36,848 nt of DNA from an uncultured Verrucomicrobiota bacterium. Its GTDB lineage: Bacteria; Verrucomicrobiota; Verrucomicrobiia; Verrucomicrobiales; Verrucomicrobiaceae. The position numbers were made by a program, and so were the translations under genes. How positions within the stretch are numbered: the stretch's first letter is position 1; the number at the start of each line of letters is the position of its first letter. Of this stretch, positions 25,787 through 34,391 are shown piece by piece. The stretch covers positions 1-36,848 of the forward strand of contig CAJCCF010000302.1 of the NCBI GenBank assembly GCA_903960845.1, written 5' to 3'. Under the pieces are notes generated by a model, which was not told the origin of the DNA, searched no databases, and saw nothing but the letters and a program-made list of their open reading frames with translations.

Positions 25787-26116
25787 ATGTCCGCCATTCC
25801 CACCGAATTCACCAACGTCACCGCCGTCACCAAAGCCAATGTCTATTTCGACGGCAAAGTGGTCAGTCACAGTGTCCTGTTTGCCGATGGCAGCAAAAAG
25901 ACGCTGGGCCTGATCTATCCCGGCAGCTACCACTTCGGCACGGACAAGGCGGAGCGCATGGAGATCGTGGCCGGCGGTTGTGAGGTGAAGCTGGATGGTG
26001 GCGAGACTCGTGCCACTTACAGCGGCGGCCAGTATTTTGATGTGCCCGCGAAATCAGGCTTCGACATCAAAGTCGCTGAGGGCATCTGCGAGTACATCTG
26101 CTCATTCATCGACTGA
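25787..26116 (+). CDS. ppnP: Pyrimidine/purine nucleoside phosphorylase
   Basis: This 109-residue cupin protein (formerly DUF1255/YaiE) splits nucleosides with phosphate. The family signature is visible: ANVYFDGKVVSHSV, then TLGLIYPGSYHFGTDKAERM, followed by GQYFDVPAKSGFDIKVAE and the C-terminal YICSFID. Length is close to the E. coli protein (94 residues), with about 15 extra residues at the N-terminus (MSAIPTEFTNVTAVT). It is a single-gene unit between FKBP and a convergent SGNH hydrolase. No Shine-Dalgarno. Confidence 0.93.
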   Translation: MSAIPTEFTNVTAVTKANVYFDGKVVSHSVLFADGSKKTLGLIYPGSYHFGTDKAERMEIVAGGCEVKLDGGETRATYSGGQYFDVPAKSGFDIKVAEGICEYICSFID

Positions 26117-26123
26117 AGATGAG

Positions 26124-26143
26124 CCGCGCAGGCAGTTGCGCGG
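26124..26143. terminator. Weak hairpin between convergent ppnP and SGNH genes
   Basis: CCGCGCA (26124-26130) and TGCGCGG (26137-26143) form a perfect 7-bp stem with a 6-nt loop in the 34-nt gap between two convergent genes. No U-tract follows on either strand, so termination is only suggested. Confidence 0.35.
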
Positions 26144-26150
26144 AGGCACT

Positions 26151-26828
26151 TCATTTCAGCCTGGCCCATTCCTCCCGGAGGATGGGATCAAGGATTTTGG
26201 TCCACTCGGCATAGCCTTTGGGGCTGAGGTGCAGGAGGTCATCGACATAAAAATCACGAACCGGCTGCCCCTTGTCATCGGCAAGGTAGCTGGTGCTGTC
26301 CACATAGCGCACCCATGGTTTATCCTTGGCCCACTCCTGCAGCAGGCGATTGAGTTCGTGCACCTGCGGGATTTGAGTGACGCGCTTGAGAGAGATCTTG
26401 ACCGCGTTCAAAATGACTTTCGTCTGCGGCAGTTTCCCGTGCACGAGATTGAGAAATTTGATGTAATCCTCAAGAACTTCCTGCGGTGTCAGCCTGGCAT
26501 TGAGGTCGTTGCTGCCGGTGTAGGTGACAAGAATCTTTGGCTCATGCCGGATCACGACCGTTTCGGCGTAGACGGTCAGATCATTCGCCACACTGCCGCC
26601 GAACCCGCGATTCAGCACCGGCAGTCCGGGAAAGTCCTTCTGCAACTCCGTCCAGCGCCGGATGCTAGAACTCCCCGTGAAGACGATGCCGCCTTTCACC
26701 ACTTCTTGTTTGGCAAACGCGACGATTTCCTTGGCAAAACGCTCCGGTTTCGGACGCGGTGTGGACTCGGCGGTGGCGGACAGGCTGCCTAGGAAGGTCA
26801 GGGCTAGAAGGAAGAAGGTGGACTTCAT
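26151..26828 (-). CDS. Secreted SGNH/GDSL-family hydrolase
   Basis: This 225-residue lipase/esterase-like enzyme has a signal peptide (MKSTFFLLALTFLGSLSATA). Block I is IVFTGSSSIRRW (residues 48-59), with the nucleophile Ser among 53-55. Block II is LNRGFGGSVANDL (Gly oxyanion), block III TYTGSNDLN (Gly-x-Asn-Asp, 105-108), and block V DDLLHLSPKGYAEW with Asp197 and His200. It probably removes acetyl or other acyl groups from carbohydrates, as expected beside sulfatases and beta-helix proteins; the true substrate is unknown. It is transcribed alone and convergent with ppnP. No Shine-Dalgarno. Confidence 0.9.
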   Translation of the reverse strand: MKSTFFLLALTFLGSLSATAESTPRPKPERFAKEIVAFAKQEVVKGGIVFTGSSSIRRWTELQKDFPGLPVLNRGFGGSVANDLTVYAETVVIRHEPKILVTYTGSNDLNARLTPQEVLEDYIKFLNLVHGKLPQTKVILNAVKISLKRVTQIPQVHELNRLLQEWAKDKPWVRYVDSTSYLADDKGQPVRDFYVDDLLHLSPKGYAEWTKILDPILREEWARLK

Positions 26829-26868
26829 GGGCGGCTGTTCTAGCGACTCGCCTTGATCAACTCAAGCA

Positions 26869-28044
26869 TCAATCTTTGGGCTCCAGAATCTCATGACTGC
26901 CCTCCTGGATGGCGATGGCCTTGAGACCGGCTCCATGGATACGGTTGTTTTTGAGCACCTGCGCCTCGCCGGATATTGAGAAGCCGTTGCGCCCGGGCTT
27001 GTCGATCTCGTTGTCCTCAAAGCGATTGCCGCGCGTGCCGGTGCCGATCTGAAAGGCGTTGCCGGTGATGCTGCTGAAACGATTGTTACGCACGATGTTG
27101 CCCTCATTGAGTCCGGGTTGCCTGCACCAGCGCCAGAGGCTGAGACCGATGCTGCAGTCGCGGGCTTCATTGCCCTCGATCACGCAGCCGCTGGCATCGT
27201 TGAGTTCAAAAGCAATGCGGCAGCGGATGATCCGGTTGCCAACCGCCCGCGAACCCGTGGTGAAGTGATCGAAATCGACCGCCTCATCACACCCGTCCCG
27301 GAAGCTGCACCGTTCGATGACCGCTTTCTCGACACTGTAAAGAGCCACGCCACGCCCAAAGCAATTTTGGATGATGCAGTCACGCACGACGATGTCCCTG
27401 GGCTTGGGGCCGGTGGGGCCTGATTCATAGCCATAGGAACCGGTGGCGAAGATGGCGCAAAGTTGCGCATGACCCTGCACCAGCGGGTTCGTCGCGACCC
27501 TTCCGCCATCAAGGGTGAGATTGGCGATCTCAAGGGTTTCACAGGCCTCGCGGATCTCGATGAGATTCGGCGCATCTTCATGACGGATGACGGTTCCGGC
27601 AGGCACAGGAAACTTGAGTGGTTCCTTGAGCACAAGCAGCCCCGGCCTGATCTCCCGGATGACAGCCAGCACATACGGCCGCGGTTTCTTCGTGAAACTG
27701 TCAGGCTCGCCGTCGCACTCGATTCGTAATCTCATGTTAGGCTGCCATCCGCGCTCGCCACGCACCGGCAGTCCGGCGCCGCCAGCGGTCGTGGCTTCAG
27801 CGCATTCAGCATAGGCCAGTGGTGGAAGCTTGAGAATACAGCGCTCCCTGTCGATTCCGCGCAGGGCCAGTTTTTTGGCGTTTTTAATGACCAGTCCATG
27901 AGGCAGAACATGCTCGCCTTCCGGGATTGTCACCACACCTCCGCCGGCCTTGATGGCCTCGTCAATCCATTGCTGGATGGGCGCCGGTTCAGCGGCCTGA
28001 AGGTGGCTGATCAGGATCACGGGCAACAAGGATAGAAAACGCAT
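26869..28044 (-). CDS. Secreted right-handed beta-helix protein
   Basis: This 391-residue protein has a signal peptide (MRFLSLLPVILISHLQAA). A pectate-lyase-like helix begins with IDEAIKAGGGVVTIPEGEHVL and continues as short repeats with the pattern N-x-I-x-x-x-x-G (RDCIIQNCFGRGVALY, GNRIIRCRIAFELND, GNEARDCSIGLSLW, RNNRFSSITGNAFQI). No clear catalytic residues were recognised, so it may bind or modify a polysaccharide. ATG 28044 is chosen because the hydrophobic leader starts there; the frame opens 15 codons earlier. Its 5' end faces that of another beta-helix gene, with 99 bp between, so both may share regulation. It ends 41 bp upstream of the SGNH gene's start on the same strand, so the two may be co-transcribed. 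Confidence 0.85.
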   Translation of the reverse strand: MRFLSLLPVILISHLQAAEPAPIQQWIDEAIKAGGGVVTIPEGEHVLPHGLVIKNAKKLALRGIDRERCILKLPPLAYAECAEATTAGGAGLPVRGERGWQPNMRLRIECDGEPDSFTKKPRPYVLAVIREIRPGLLVLKEPLKFPVPAGTVIRHEDAPNLIEIREACETLEIANLTLDGGRVATNPLVQGHAQLCAIFATGSYGYESGPTGPKPRDIVVRDCIIQNCFGRGVALYSVEKAVIERCSFRDGCDEAVDFDHFTTGSRAVGNRIIRCRIAFELNDASGCVIEGNEARDCSIGLSLWRWCRQPGLNEGNIVRNNRFSSITGNAFQIGTGTRGNRFEDNEIDKPGRNGFSISGEAQVLKNNRIHGAGLKAIAIQEGSHEILEPKD

Positions 28045-28143
28045 CACAGCATCTCGCTCAGCAGCAGGGCGATCTTGCGATGAAAGCATCAGGACCGGTC
28101 ACTTGCGGTGAACAGGCGGGGCTTGGTCGCGCGTTTGATCCTC

Positions 28144-29346
28144 ATGCGCCTGACACTCCTTCTATCCCTGCTTCTGGTCACCCTGGCCCCGGCCCAGACG
28201 ATCAAACCCGCCGATGTGGATGCGGCAAAGTTTCCCAATCTTCAGGCCGCATTCGATGCCGTGCCGGTCTCGGGCGGCATTGTGCGCCTGCCTCCCGGAC
28301 GTTTTGAGATCACCGAACCGCTGCTGATCAAAACCGAGGACACCCGCGTGGTCGGTGCCGGCGCGGCGACCTGCCTGGTGAATCTGAACCAGGAGGGCAA
28401 ACCCGCGCTGGTGCTGCGCCCGCCGACACTGGATAAAGACAAGAAGGCACGGTTGTGGCGCGTGCAACTCGCCGACTTCCGCATCATGGGCCAGGAGAAA
28501 AGCGGTGACGGCGTCTTTGCCGAAGGCATTCAGGAAATCTATCTGAAAGGCATGTCCATCGATCACAACGGCGGGCATGGCATCCACCTGCTGGACTGCC
28601 CCGAGGACCCGCGCATCGCCGACTGCATCCTGACCTATAACAAACTTTGTGGAATCGAGATCGTGGGCTGCCACGACATCGTGGTGAATGCGAATCACTT
28701 CGAGGAAAATCTGGATGCCCTGCACTGCACCGACTCCTTCAATCTTTGCATGAACGGCAACAACATCGACGACCACCTGCGGCATGGCGTGGTGATCGAG
28801 AACACCTATGGATCCGTGGTCAGCGGCAACATGATCGAAGAGTGCAACGGCACCGCCATCATCCTGGACCGCGACTGCTATGGCATCACGCTCAGCTCCA
28901 ACGTCATCGCCCATCATCTGGAAGGTGGCATTGACCTGCGGGACGCCCACGGTTGCGCGATCAGCGCAAACACCTTCGTCCTCGCACACCGATTCTCCGT
29001 GCGGGTCAGCAAGGACTCCGGAAGGAACACCATTTCGGCCAATCAATTTTGCAACACCTACATCGGCGGCGGCCTGGAAAAACGTCCCGCCAAGGGCGCC
29101 ACGCCGATGTTCATTGATGAGGGAACCGGAGTTTTGCTGGAAGGCGCAAGTCACTGCACCATCTCGGGAAACACCTTTTCCGGCCTTTCGACAGCGGCCG
29201 TCTGGAGCACCGCAGCCTGCCGCGGCCTTTTGATCACGAACAATCTGTGCACCGATTGCGGGCGGAAAGCGCCGGCAGGAACGGCCTGGATCAATGTTGG
29301 CAAACCGGAGGCAAGCATCATCAAGGACAATTTGACGGAGCCTTGA
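28144..29346 (+). CDS. Secreted right-handed beta-helix (NosD/pectate-lyase-like) protein
   Basis: This 400-residue protein has a signal peptide (MRLTLLLSLLLVTLAPAQ). The start of the helix is AAKFPNLQAAFDAVPVSGG, then IVRLPPGRFEITEPLLI, very like pectate-lyase_3 domains. The rest consists of about 22-residue coils (GHGIHLLDCPEDPRIADC, GIEIVGCHDIVVNANHF, GSVVSGNMIEECNGTAII and so on). It is a paralog-like companion of the divergent beta-helix gene, but the two are not close copies. ATG 28144 is used; a GTG at 28108 would add 12 basic residues ahead of the leader. Substrate unknown. It ends 21 nt before a small membrane protein gene. Confidence 0.85.
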   Translation: MRLTLLLSLLLVTLAPAQTIKPADVDAAKFPNLQAAFDAVPVSGGIVRLPPGRFEITEPLLIKTEDTRVVGAGAATCLVNLNQEGKPALVLRPPTLDKDKKARLWRVQLADFRIMGQEKSGDGVFAEGIQEIYLKGMSIDHNGGHGIHLLDCPEDPRIADCILTYNKLCGIEIVGCHDIVVNANHFEENLDALHCTDSFNLCMNGNNIDDHLRHGVVIENTYGSVVSGNMIEECNGTAIILDRDCYGITLSSNVIAHHLEGGIDLRDAHGCAISANTFVLAHRFSVRVSKDSGRNTISANQFCNTYIGGGLEKRPAKGATPMFIDEGTGVLLEGASHCTISGNTFSGLSTAAVWSTAACRGLLITNNLCTDCGRKAPAGTAWINVGKPEASIIKDNLTEP

Positions 29347-29367
29347 TTAACGCCTTGATTCCCACCA

Positions 29368-29802
29368 ATGCTCGACGCCCAGCGATTCAAGGCAACCAAC
29401 TACCGGGAAGATGTTCATTTCACCCGGATCCTGTTGTGGTCGCATATCGGACTTGGAATCACGGTGATGCTGCTGATGCTTCTCCATGAAATCTTTGGCT
29501 GGGCGGCGGGCGTTGCAGGCTGGTATGTGGTCACCATGGTGCTCATGCGGGGCATGAGCTCCGCCTCGGGCCCCTGCCGGCAGATGATGGGAGCGGCCTT
29601 CCTGATCTTTGCCTTATGCGGCATCTATTTTCTCGGCCAGGTGCTGCCTCATCTCAAAAACGAGAGCGCTCCCCTTGTTTCCCGTGCAGCACTGCCATTT
29701 TGGTTAGGCCTGACGAATATCGTTTATGCCGCCGGTGGTGTCGTCATCCTGACCAGCGTGAAGGTGAAGAAAGCCTGCTCGGTTTACTTTTCCATGCGGT
29801 GA
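29368..29802 (+). CDS. Four-span membrane protein of unknown function
   Basis: This 144-residue protein has four hydrophobic segments, about residues 20-43 (ILLWSHIGLGITVMLLMLLH), 47-63, 75-97 (AAFLIFALCGIYFLGQVLPH) and 110-130 (LPFWLGLTNIVYAAGGVVIL). No family is recognised. It begins 21 nt after the beta-helix gene, so co-transcription is possible. Its stop lies 6 nt from the end of tlyA (convergent). Confidence 0.7.
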   Translation: MLDAQRFKATNYREDVHFTRILLWSHIGLGITVMLLMLLHEIFGWAAGVAGWYVVTMVLMRGMSSASGPCRQMMGAAFLIFALCGIYFLGQVLPHLKNESAPLVSRAALPFWLGLTNIVYAAGGVVILTSVKVKKACSVYFSMR

Positions 29803-29808
29803 GACGGT

Positions 29809-30546
29809 TCAGGCTCGCTTCTTGAACCAGGCCAGGAACTCGCGATTGCCATCCGTGCCCTGAATGCTGGACTCCGTCAGTCCGCGCCACTCGAGTTCAG
29901 GCCGGCCCTCGACAAAGCTGCGGATGCGCATGCAGGCTTTTTCATGCAGCTCACTCTCGCGCACGATGCCGCCCTTGCCGACTTCGTCGCGTGAGAGTTC
30001 AAACTGGGGTTTAACCAACACTAGTGCCTGACCTCCGGGCTTCAGCACGCTGAGCGCACCGGGCAGCACCAGGGTGAGTGAGATGAAGGAAACATCGCCA
30101 ACAATGAGGTCCACCAATTCAGGCACATCCTCAGGCTGGAGATGGCGCACGTTGAAATTTTCCCGGCAGATCACGCGCGGATCACTCCGGAGCTTCCACA
30201 CCATCTGGTTGGTGCCCACGTCGAATGCATAAACTTTCACCGCACCCCGCTGGAGCAGGCAGTCCGTGAAACCTCCAGTGGAGGCGCCCACGTCCATCGC
30301 GGTCAGGCCGGTAACCGCGATTCCGAAATGCTCCAGCGCCCCCTCCAGCTTGAGACCGCCCCGGCTCACGAAGCGCGGCGGTGTTTTCACTTTGAGCAGG
30401 GCATCATCCCGCACCAGCCAGCCGGGCTTGGACATCACCTCATCACCCAGCATCACCTCGCCGGCCATGATGAGCCGCTTTGCCTGCTCACGGGAAGGGC
30501 AAAGTCCGCGCTGGACGAGCGCCAGGTCCAGTCGAATGCGCGCCAT
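29809..30546 (-). CDS. tlyA: TlyA-family rRNA (ribose-2'-O)-methyltransferase / hemolysin-like protein
   Basis: This 245-residue protein has an N-terminal S4 RNA-binding domain (residues 1-60: RLDLALVQRGLCPSREQAKR) and the linker VSRGGLKLEGAL. An FtsJ-type SAM methyltransferase follows, with the AdoMet loop MDVGASTGGFTDCLL (84-98), GDVSFISL, and LVKPQFE (176-182). In mycobacteria TlyA methylates 16S and 23S rRNA and determines capreomycin sensitivity; whether this ortholog is bifunctional is unknown. Its ATG overlaps the TGA of the upstream gene as TGATG, so translation is coupled. Confidence 0.93.
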   Translation of the reverse strand: MARIRLDLALVQRGLCPSREQAKRLIMAGEVMLGDEVMSKPGWLVRDDALLKVKTPPRFVSRGGLKLEGALEHFGIAVTGLTAMDVGASTGGFTDCLLQRGAVKVYAFDVGTNQMVWKLRSDPRVICRENFNVRHLQPEDVPELVDLIVGDVSFISLTLVLPGALSVLKPGGQALVLVKPQFELSRDEVGKGGIVRESELHEKACMRIRSFVEGRPELEWRGLTESSIQGTDGNREFLAWFKKRA

Positions 30547-31187
30547 CAGCGTCCCACAGGCTGGATGATTTCATCGCCAGGCTCAATGCTCACGCCCGCC
30601 GGGATGGAAGCGAGGTCGAGATCGGCAACCGATTCGTTTTCCTCGACCGTCTCTGTCACGCGAACCTTGGCGAGCACGGCGTCACCGCGGCGGATGTCAA
30701 AGGCCAGTCCCTTTTGGATGCCCTGCTTTGAGCCCGCATCAATGATCACAAAGCCCTGCTCCTTGACCACCGTCTTCACTTTGGCGATGGGCTTGGCATC
30801 CTGAACCTGCTTTTGCAGCGGGGTGAGTGTGTTGGTGTTGATGCCCTTGGCCTCGGCTGTGCGGATAGAAGTTGGCACGGTAAGTCCGCCACCAGGCAGG
30901 GAACTCGTCGCGGCAATGCTGGGTGGTGAGGGCGGCGCGATGCTGGGTGGCGAGGGTGCGGCGATGGCACCCGGGGCTGGCGGAGTGATCGAGGCGGCAG
31001 GCGCGCTCGGCAGAGGCATCATGCTGCTGACATTGGGCGAGGCCATTTCCCGGGCTTCCTGCTTCTTCTTGAGGAGCGCCACCTCATTCATCGCGCCGCG
31101 CTTCGCCTCCTGCCCTTCCCAGGCGAGGTAGCCGGTGATGCAAAGCAGTAGAAAAGTGAGGGCAAAGGCAAAATGAGTCAGGCGCAT
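30546..31187 (-). CDS. Anchored protein with coiled coil, Pro-rich linker and C-terminal beta domain
   Basis: This 213-residue protein has an N-terminal membrane span (FAFALTFLLLCITGYLAW), a short charged helix (EVALLKKKQEAREM), and a Pro/Ala/Ser-rich linker of about residues 50-105 that includes an imperfect 8-residue repeat (separate entry). It ends in a compact C-terminal domain (VKEQGFVIIDAGSKQGIQKG, then LAFDIRRGD and VADLDLASIPAGVSIEPGDE), resembling FlgT-C or MreC-like beta domains seen in verrucomicrobial hypothetical proteins. It is probably membrane-anchored in the envelope. Its TGA overlaps the tlyA ATG (TGATG). Function unknown. Confidence 0.75.
   Translation of the reverse strand: MRLTHFAFALTFLLLCITGYLAWEGQEAKRGAMNEVALLKKKQEAREMASPNVSSMMPLPSAPAASITPPAPGAIAAPSPPSIAPPSPPSIAATSSLPGGGLTVPTSIRTAEAKGINTNTLTPLQKQVQDAKPIAKVKTVVKEQGFVIIDAGSKQGIQKGLAFDIRRGDAVLAKVRVTETVEENESVADLDLASIPAGVSIEPGDEIIQPVGR
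30913..30960 (-). repeat. Two imperfect 24-bp tandem units in the Pro-rich linker
   Basis: Units 30913-30936 and 30937-30960 agree at about 19 of 24 positions and encode the repeated SPPSIA-type linker of the anchored protein. A partial third unit follows at the right. This is a typical slippage-prone linker. Confidence 0.6.
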
Positions 31188-31286
31188 GGCTTTCAGATGC
31201 TACCACGATCCGTGAAAATCAAACCCTGAAATCTAATCGCCTCATCCTTGCACCCCCGTTCCTGCGTTTCACTATGGCAGCCAGAC

Positions 31287-32306
31287 ATGACAGACATTGC
31301 ATTTTTCAGGTTGCCCGACGGAAGGGCGTGGATTGGACAGGGACCTTTTGAGTCGCTAGCGCAGATGCCTGCCGGCGGCGGTGCCTTTTACGTGAATGAT
31401 TTCGACCTCACTGATCCCGCCCCATGGAAGCGTCCAGCCAGACTGATCCCTGTTGCCGCTGACACGCTGGCCGCGAGTGCCGGTTGGGACGGAACCCAGG
31501 CCCCCCACATCAACTGGGCCAAACCGGCCACGGAATGGTTCAAAATGGCCTTCCGCCGCATTCGCCGTGAGGTGCTGGCCAAGCGGTTGGAAAAAATGGT
31601 GCCCGTTCTCACTGAACGCGGAACCATCGTGGACGGCGATCCGATCCGCCTGCTGGAAAGAGTCATGGCCGCGCCGGCGAATACCTGGGGCTATGGCTGG
31701 GTGCAGGGAACGCGTGGTTTTCTTGGTGCCACCCCCGAGTTGCTGTTCCGCACCCAGGGTCGTCACGCTGAATCGATGGCTCTCGCAGGCACGGCCAAGC
31801 CCGGTGCGCAGGAGGCCTTTTTGCAGGATGTGAAGGAGATTGATGAGCACGAGATCGTGGTGCGCTATCTTGTGGATCGCTTCAGCAGGCTGGGCAGCGT
31901 CACCACACAGCCGCGCGGACTGTGCCAGGCCGCGAGCCTGCTGCATTTCCAGACCAACATCAGCGTCACTCTGAAGGCTGAGTCAGATCCCGACACTCTT
32001 GTGCGCGAGTTGCATCCCACCCCAGCCGTCGGCTGCCTGCCGCGTGAGGAAACCTGGTTGCAGCGTCTGCGGGAATACCGTGCGCAATTGAAGGTACCCG
32101 GCTTTTTTGGTTCGCCGTTTGGCTTTGTCGAGCCTGGTGATTCGCAGCTTTGTCACATGATCGTTGCCATTCGCGGCATCTCGTGGATTGGCCAGGAAGT
32201 CCAGCTGCCCTCCGGCTGCGGCATCGTCGGCGGCAGCGCCTTCGATCACGAATGGCGCGAGCTCCGCCTCAAGCGCGAATCCGTGGTGTCGATGCTTGGG
32301 TTGTGA
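31287..32306 (+). CDS. menF: Isochorismate synthase-like chorismate-binding enzyme
   Basis: This 339-residue enzyme of the MenF/EntC/PabB fold converts chorismate to isochorismate in menaquinone synthesis. Seen motifs are Lys103 in KMVPV (position of the catalytic KVVLA lysine), FLGATPELLF (145-154), ALAGTAKPG (166-174), and KEIDEHEIVVRYL. LHFQTNISVTL, LHPTPAVGCLPRE (242-254), GSPFGFV, and GCGIVGGSAFDHEWREL (310-326) follow. The LAGTA form, not AGTRPRG, fits isochorismate synthase rather than aminodeoxychorismate or anthranilate synthase; the symbol is therefore likely but not proven. It is shorter than E. coli MenF (431 residues), mainly at the N-terminus. ATG 31287 is chosen; a TTG at 31248 also opens the frame. 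No other men genes are in view. Confidence 0.85.
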   Translation: MTDIAFFRLPDGRAWIGQGPFESLAQMPAGGGAFYVNDFDLTDPAPWKRPARLIPVAADTLAASAGWDGTQAPHINWAKPATEWFKMAFRRIRREVLAKRLEKMVPVLTERGTIVDGDPIRLLERVMAAPANTWGYGWVQGTRGFLGATPELLFRTQGRHAESMALAGTAKPGAQEAFLQDVKEIDEHEIVVRYLVDRFSRLGSVTTQPRGLCQAASLLHFQTNISVTLKAESDPDTLVRELHPTPAVGCLPREETWLQRLREYRAQLKVPGFFGSPFGFVEPGDSQLCHMIVAIRGISWIGQEVQLPSGCGIVGGSAFDHEWRELRLKRESVVSMLGL

Positions 32307-32322
32307 TGGTCACAACCGGTTC

Positions 32323-34323
32323 TCATGGGTTCTGCCCTGCCGTGCCTTGCGGCAGGGAAAGAAGGAAACAGGCGCCGCGCTCCTTCATCGGTTTGTAATC
32401 AAGCTGCCCGCCAAGTTCACGCGCCAGCCGTCGGCATAATGCCAGACCCAATCCGACACCAGGCGCGCTGTGAGCCGCCTCGGTGGCTGATTTGGCAAAG
32501 GGTTGAAAGAGTTTTTTGAGCGCCTGCCTGGACAGGCCCGGACCGAAATCACGAATGGTCAACAGCACCTTCCCGTTCTCCGCAGATGCACTGAAATGCA
32601 GTTCGTTAGGCATGGAGTCCGGTGCGGCATATTTGCAGGCGTTGTCCGTCAGGTTGAAAAGAATCTGCTCCACGGCGAGAGCATCCACCATCACGCTGAC
32701 CTTCGCAGCCGCGGGGTCGAGATGAGTCTTTAAGCTGAGTCCCGTCTGACTTGTGCGCTGATGCAGGCGCGGCTCGATTCGCTGAATCAGGCTCTCGACG
32801 CTGACCATCTCCATACGTGCCGCAGTGCGCCCGCGTTCGATGCGTGAGAAAGACAGAACATTCTCCACCAGATGCATGAGGCGCGTGGACTCGTCGCAGA
32901 GGGTCTTCAGATATTCACGACGTCTTTCAGGATCGGTCACCATGTCATCCGCGAGCATTTCGGAATAGAGCCGGAAGGTTGTCAGCGGCGTGCGCAGCTC
33001 ATGCGTGACCGCAGACACGAAAGCACCGCGCCTCTCGCTTAAAAGGACCGCGCGATGCAGCACAAACGCAATGGCTATGGCGGCGGCAATCAAGCAGGCC
33101 CAGGCGATGGCGAGCACCGGATTCAGCGCTGAGCCAAAGTTGATCTGCGTCACCGGCACTTTCCCGGTCAGGAGTTTCACCGGCAATGTCACCAAAGCTG
33201 CCGCATCCGTGCGCGCCGCATCCGGACTCACGGAAATCAGCCCGGCCTCCGGCAATAGATCGCGCACCGTGTCGATGAGCCGGGCTTGGAGCTGAGGCCA
33301 GTCGAGCCACACGCCCTGAAGGCGGGGCACGCCTTCAAGCTTCGCCTGGCGGACGAGCAGCAATTCAGTGTCTGCCCAAACAGCGCGCAGGTCGCCTGCC
33401 AGAGCTGGCAAAGATTGACGCTGCGCGGGAGCAGGAATTTCAGCGAGCGAACTGGCGGGCGCTGAAGCAGCACGGGCCGCTGGTTTAACTGCGCTGGTTG
33501 TCGAGCCTTCCATTTTGCCAGACGAACGGGTGCTGCCTTGATAGAGGTCTTTCACCCGGTCCAGTGGACTCGCATCTCCAGCCGCGATTTCTGTTTGAAT
33601 CGCAGGCATCGCCGTTGGCGCAATCTTCTTCAGCGGCGCACTGGCAGTCCCGGCTTTTTCGGCCACCAGATTTCGATTCAGAATCTGCGCACGTTGGGTT
33701 TGCTCAATCGCGTTGCTGGCGACTTGCAGGTCGGATTTCTTGTCATCTAACGCGGCGGTTTTCGCCTTCCCTTCCGGCAGCTGTTTGGGCGGAAGAGCCG
33801 GCGCACCCGTGAATTCAGGCAGCTTTTGCACTTCGGGGTGCCGCTTGAGCAGTTGATCGAGTTGTTTCAGCTTCTCGGCCGCCTGTCCTGACTGCGGACT
33901 GACTGCATACCAGTTCGAAGCGATCTCTTTTTGCGATCCCATCGGTGCCTGAGGACTGGAGGTGTTTCCGGACACGATCTCAAAGTGCAGTTGCACCATC
34001 TCCGGCAGGCTGCCAAACAAGGGTGATGGCATCAGGGCCTGCCCTTTGGGGATGCTCCGGGTGGCATTGGCAAAGAGATCATCCGGCGCATAAAATGCCT
34101 GGTAATGATAAGCCGGGCGCGAGTTCTCGCGAATCAGCAGCGCACCCGCCAGCGAATCCATGCGCCACAAGGCGAGGCGAACTTTCTCCTGCACCTGGGC
34201 ATCCTCGGCCGTGCGGCGGTGCTGCTCCTCCAGATCCACGATGCGCGCACTGATCCACAGCATCGCGCCGGTGAAGACGGCGAGGCAGGCGGTGAACAGC
34301 AGCCAGCGAAAGAGGGGACGCAT
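32323..34323 (-). CDS. Membrane sensor histidine kinase with large extracytoplasmic domain
   Basis: This 666-residue kinase has a first membrane span at about 7-25 and a second at 403-424, enclosing a 375-residue sensor region with an Ala/Ser/Pro/Lys-rich linker at about 180-305. HisKA follows with His441 in SAVTHELRTPLTTFRLYSE. The HATPase_c domain has N box FNLTDNACKYA (556-566), G1 IRDFGPGLS (591-599) and G2 GVGLGLALCRRLA (622-634). There is no HAMP linker. Its partner is surely the OmpR-type regulator 68 bp upstream on the same strand. Signal unknown; the sensor region matches no family I recognise. Confidence 0.92.
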   Translation of the reverse strand: MRPLFRWLLFTACLAVFTGAMLWISARIVDLEEQHRRTAEDAQVQEKVRLALWRMDSLAGALLIRENSRPAYHYQAFYAPDDLFANATRSIPKGQALMPSPLFGSLPEMVQLHFEIVSGNTSSPQAPMGSQKEIASNWYAVSPQSGQAAEKLKQLDQLLKRHPEVQKLPEFTGAPALPPKQLPEGKAKTAALDDKKSDLQVASNAIEQTQRAQILNRNLVAEKAGTASAPLKKIAPTAMPAIQTEIAAGDASPLDRVKDLYQGSTRSSGKMEGSTTSAVKPAARAASAPASSLAEIPAPAQRQSLPALAGDLRAVWADTELLLVRQAKLEGVPRLQGVWLDWPQLQARLIDTVRDLLPEAGLISVSPDAARTDAAALVTLPVKLLTGKVPVTQINFGSALNPVLAIAWACLIAAAIAIAFVLHRAVLLSERRGAFVSAVTHELRTPLTTFRLYSEMLADDMVTDPERRREYLKTLCDESTRLMHLVENVLSFSRIERGRTAARMEMVSVESLIQRIEPRLHQRTSQTGLSLKTHLDPAAAKVSVMVDALAVEQILFNLTDNACKYAAPDSMPNELHFSASAENGKVLLTIRDFGPGLSRQALKKLFQPFAKSATEAAHSAPGVGLGLALCRRLARELGGQLDYKPMKERGACFLLSLPQGTAGQNP

Positions 34324-34354
34324 GAGGGAGGGAAGAAAATGTTTAGCGGTTCTG

Positions 34355-34380
34355 GTTTAAAAACTAAACACCAAATACCG
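34355..34380 (-). repeat. Short low-complexity sequence between regulator and kinase genes
   Basis: The minus-strand reading of the 68-bp gap contains GGTATTTGGTGTTTAG then TTTTTAAACC. It resembles a single unit of a dispersed TTTGGTGTTTGGTA-type repeat I recall in related genomes. Only one unit is present, so this is tentative. It lies between the response regulator stop (34392) and the kinase ATG (34323). Confidence 0.3.
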
Positions 34381-34391
34381 GTCACTCAAAA

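Noticed and set aside
28162..29154. 330-codon minus-strand ORF opposite the beta-helix gene
   Set aside because: Antisense to a secreted beta-helix protein with signal peptide and regular coils; its own product is His/Val/Gly-rich without domain character.
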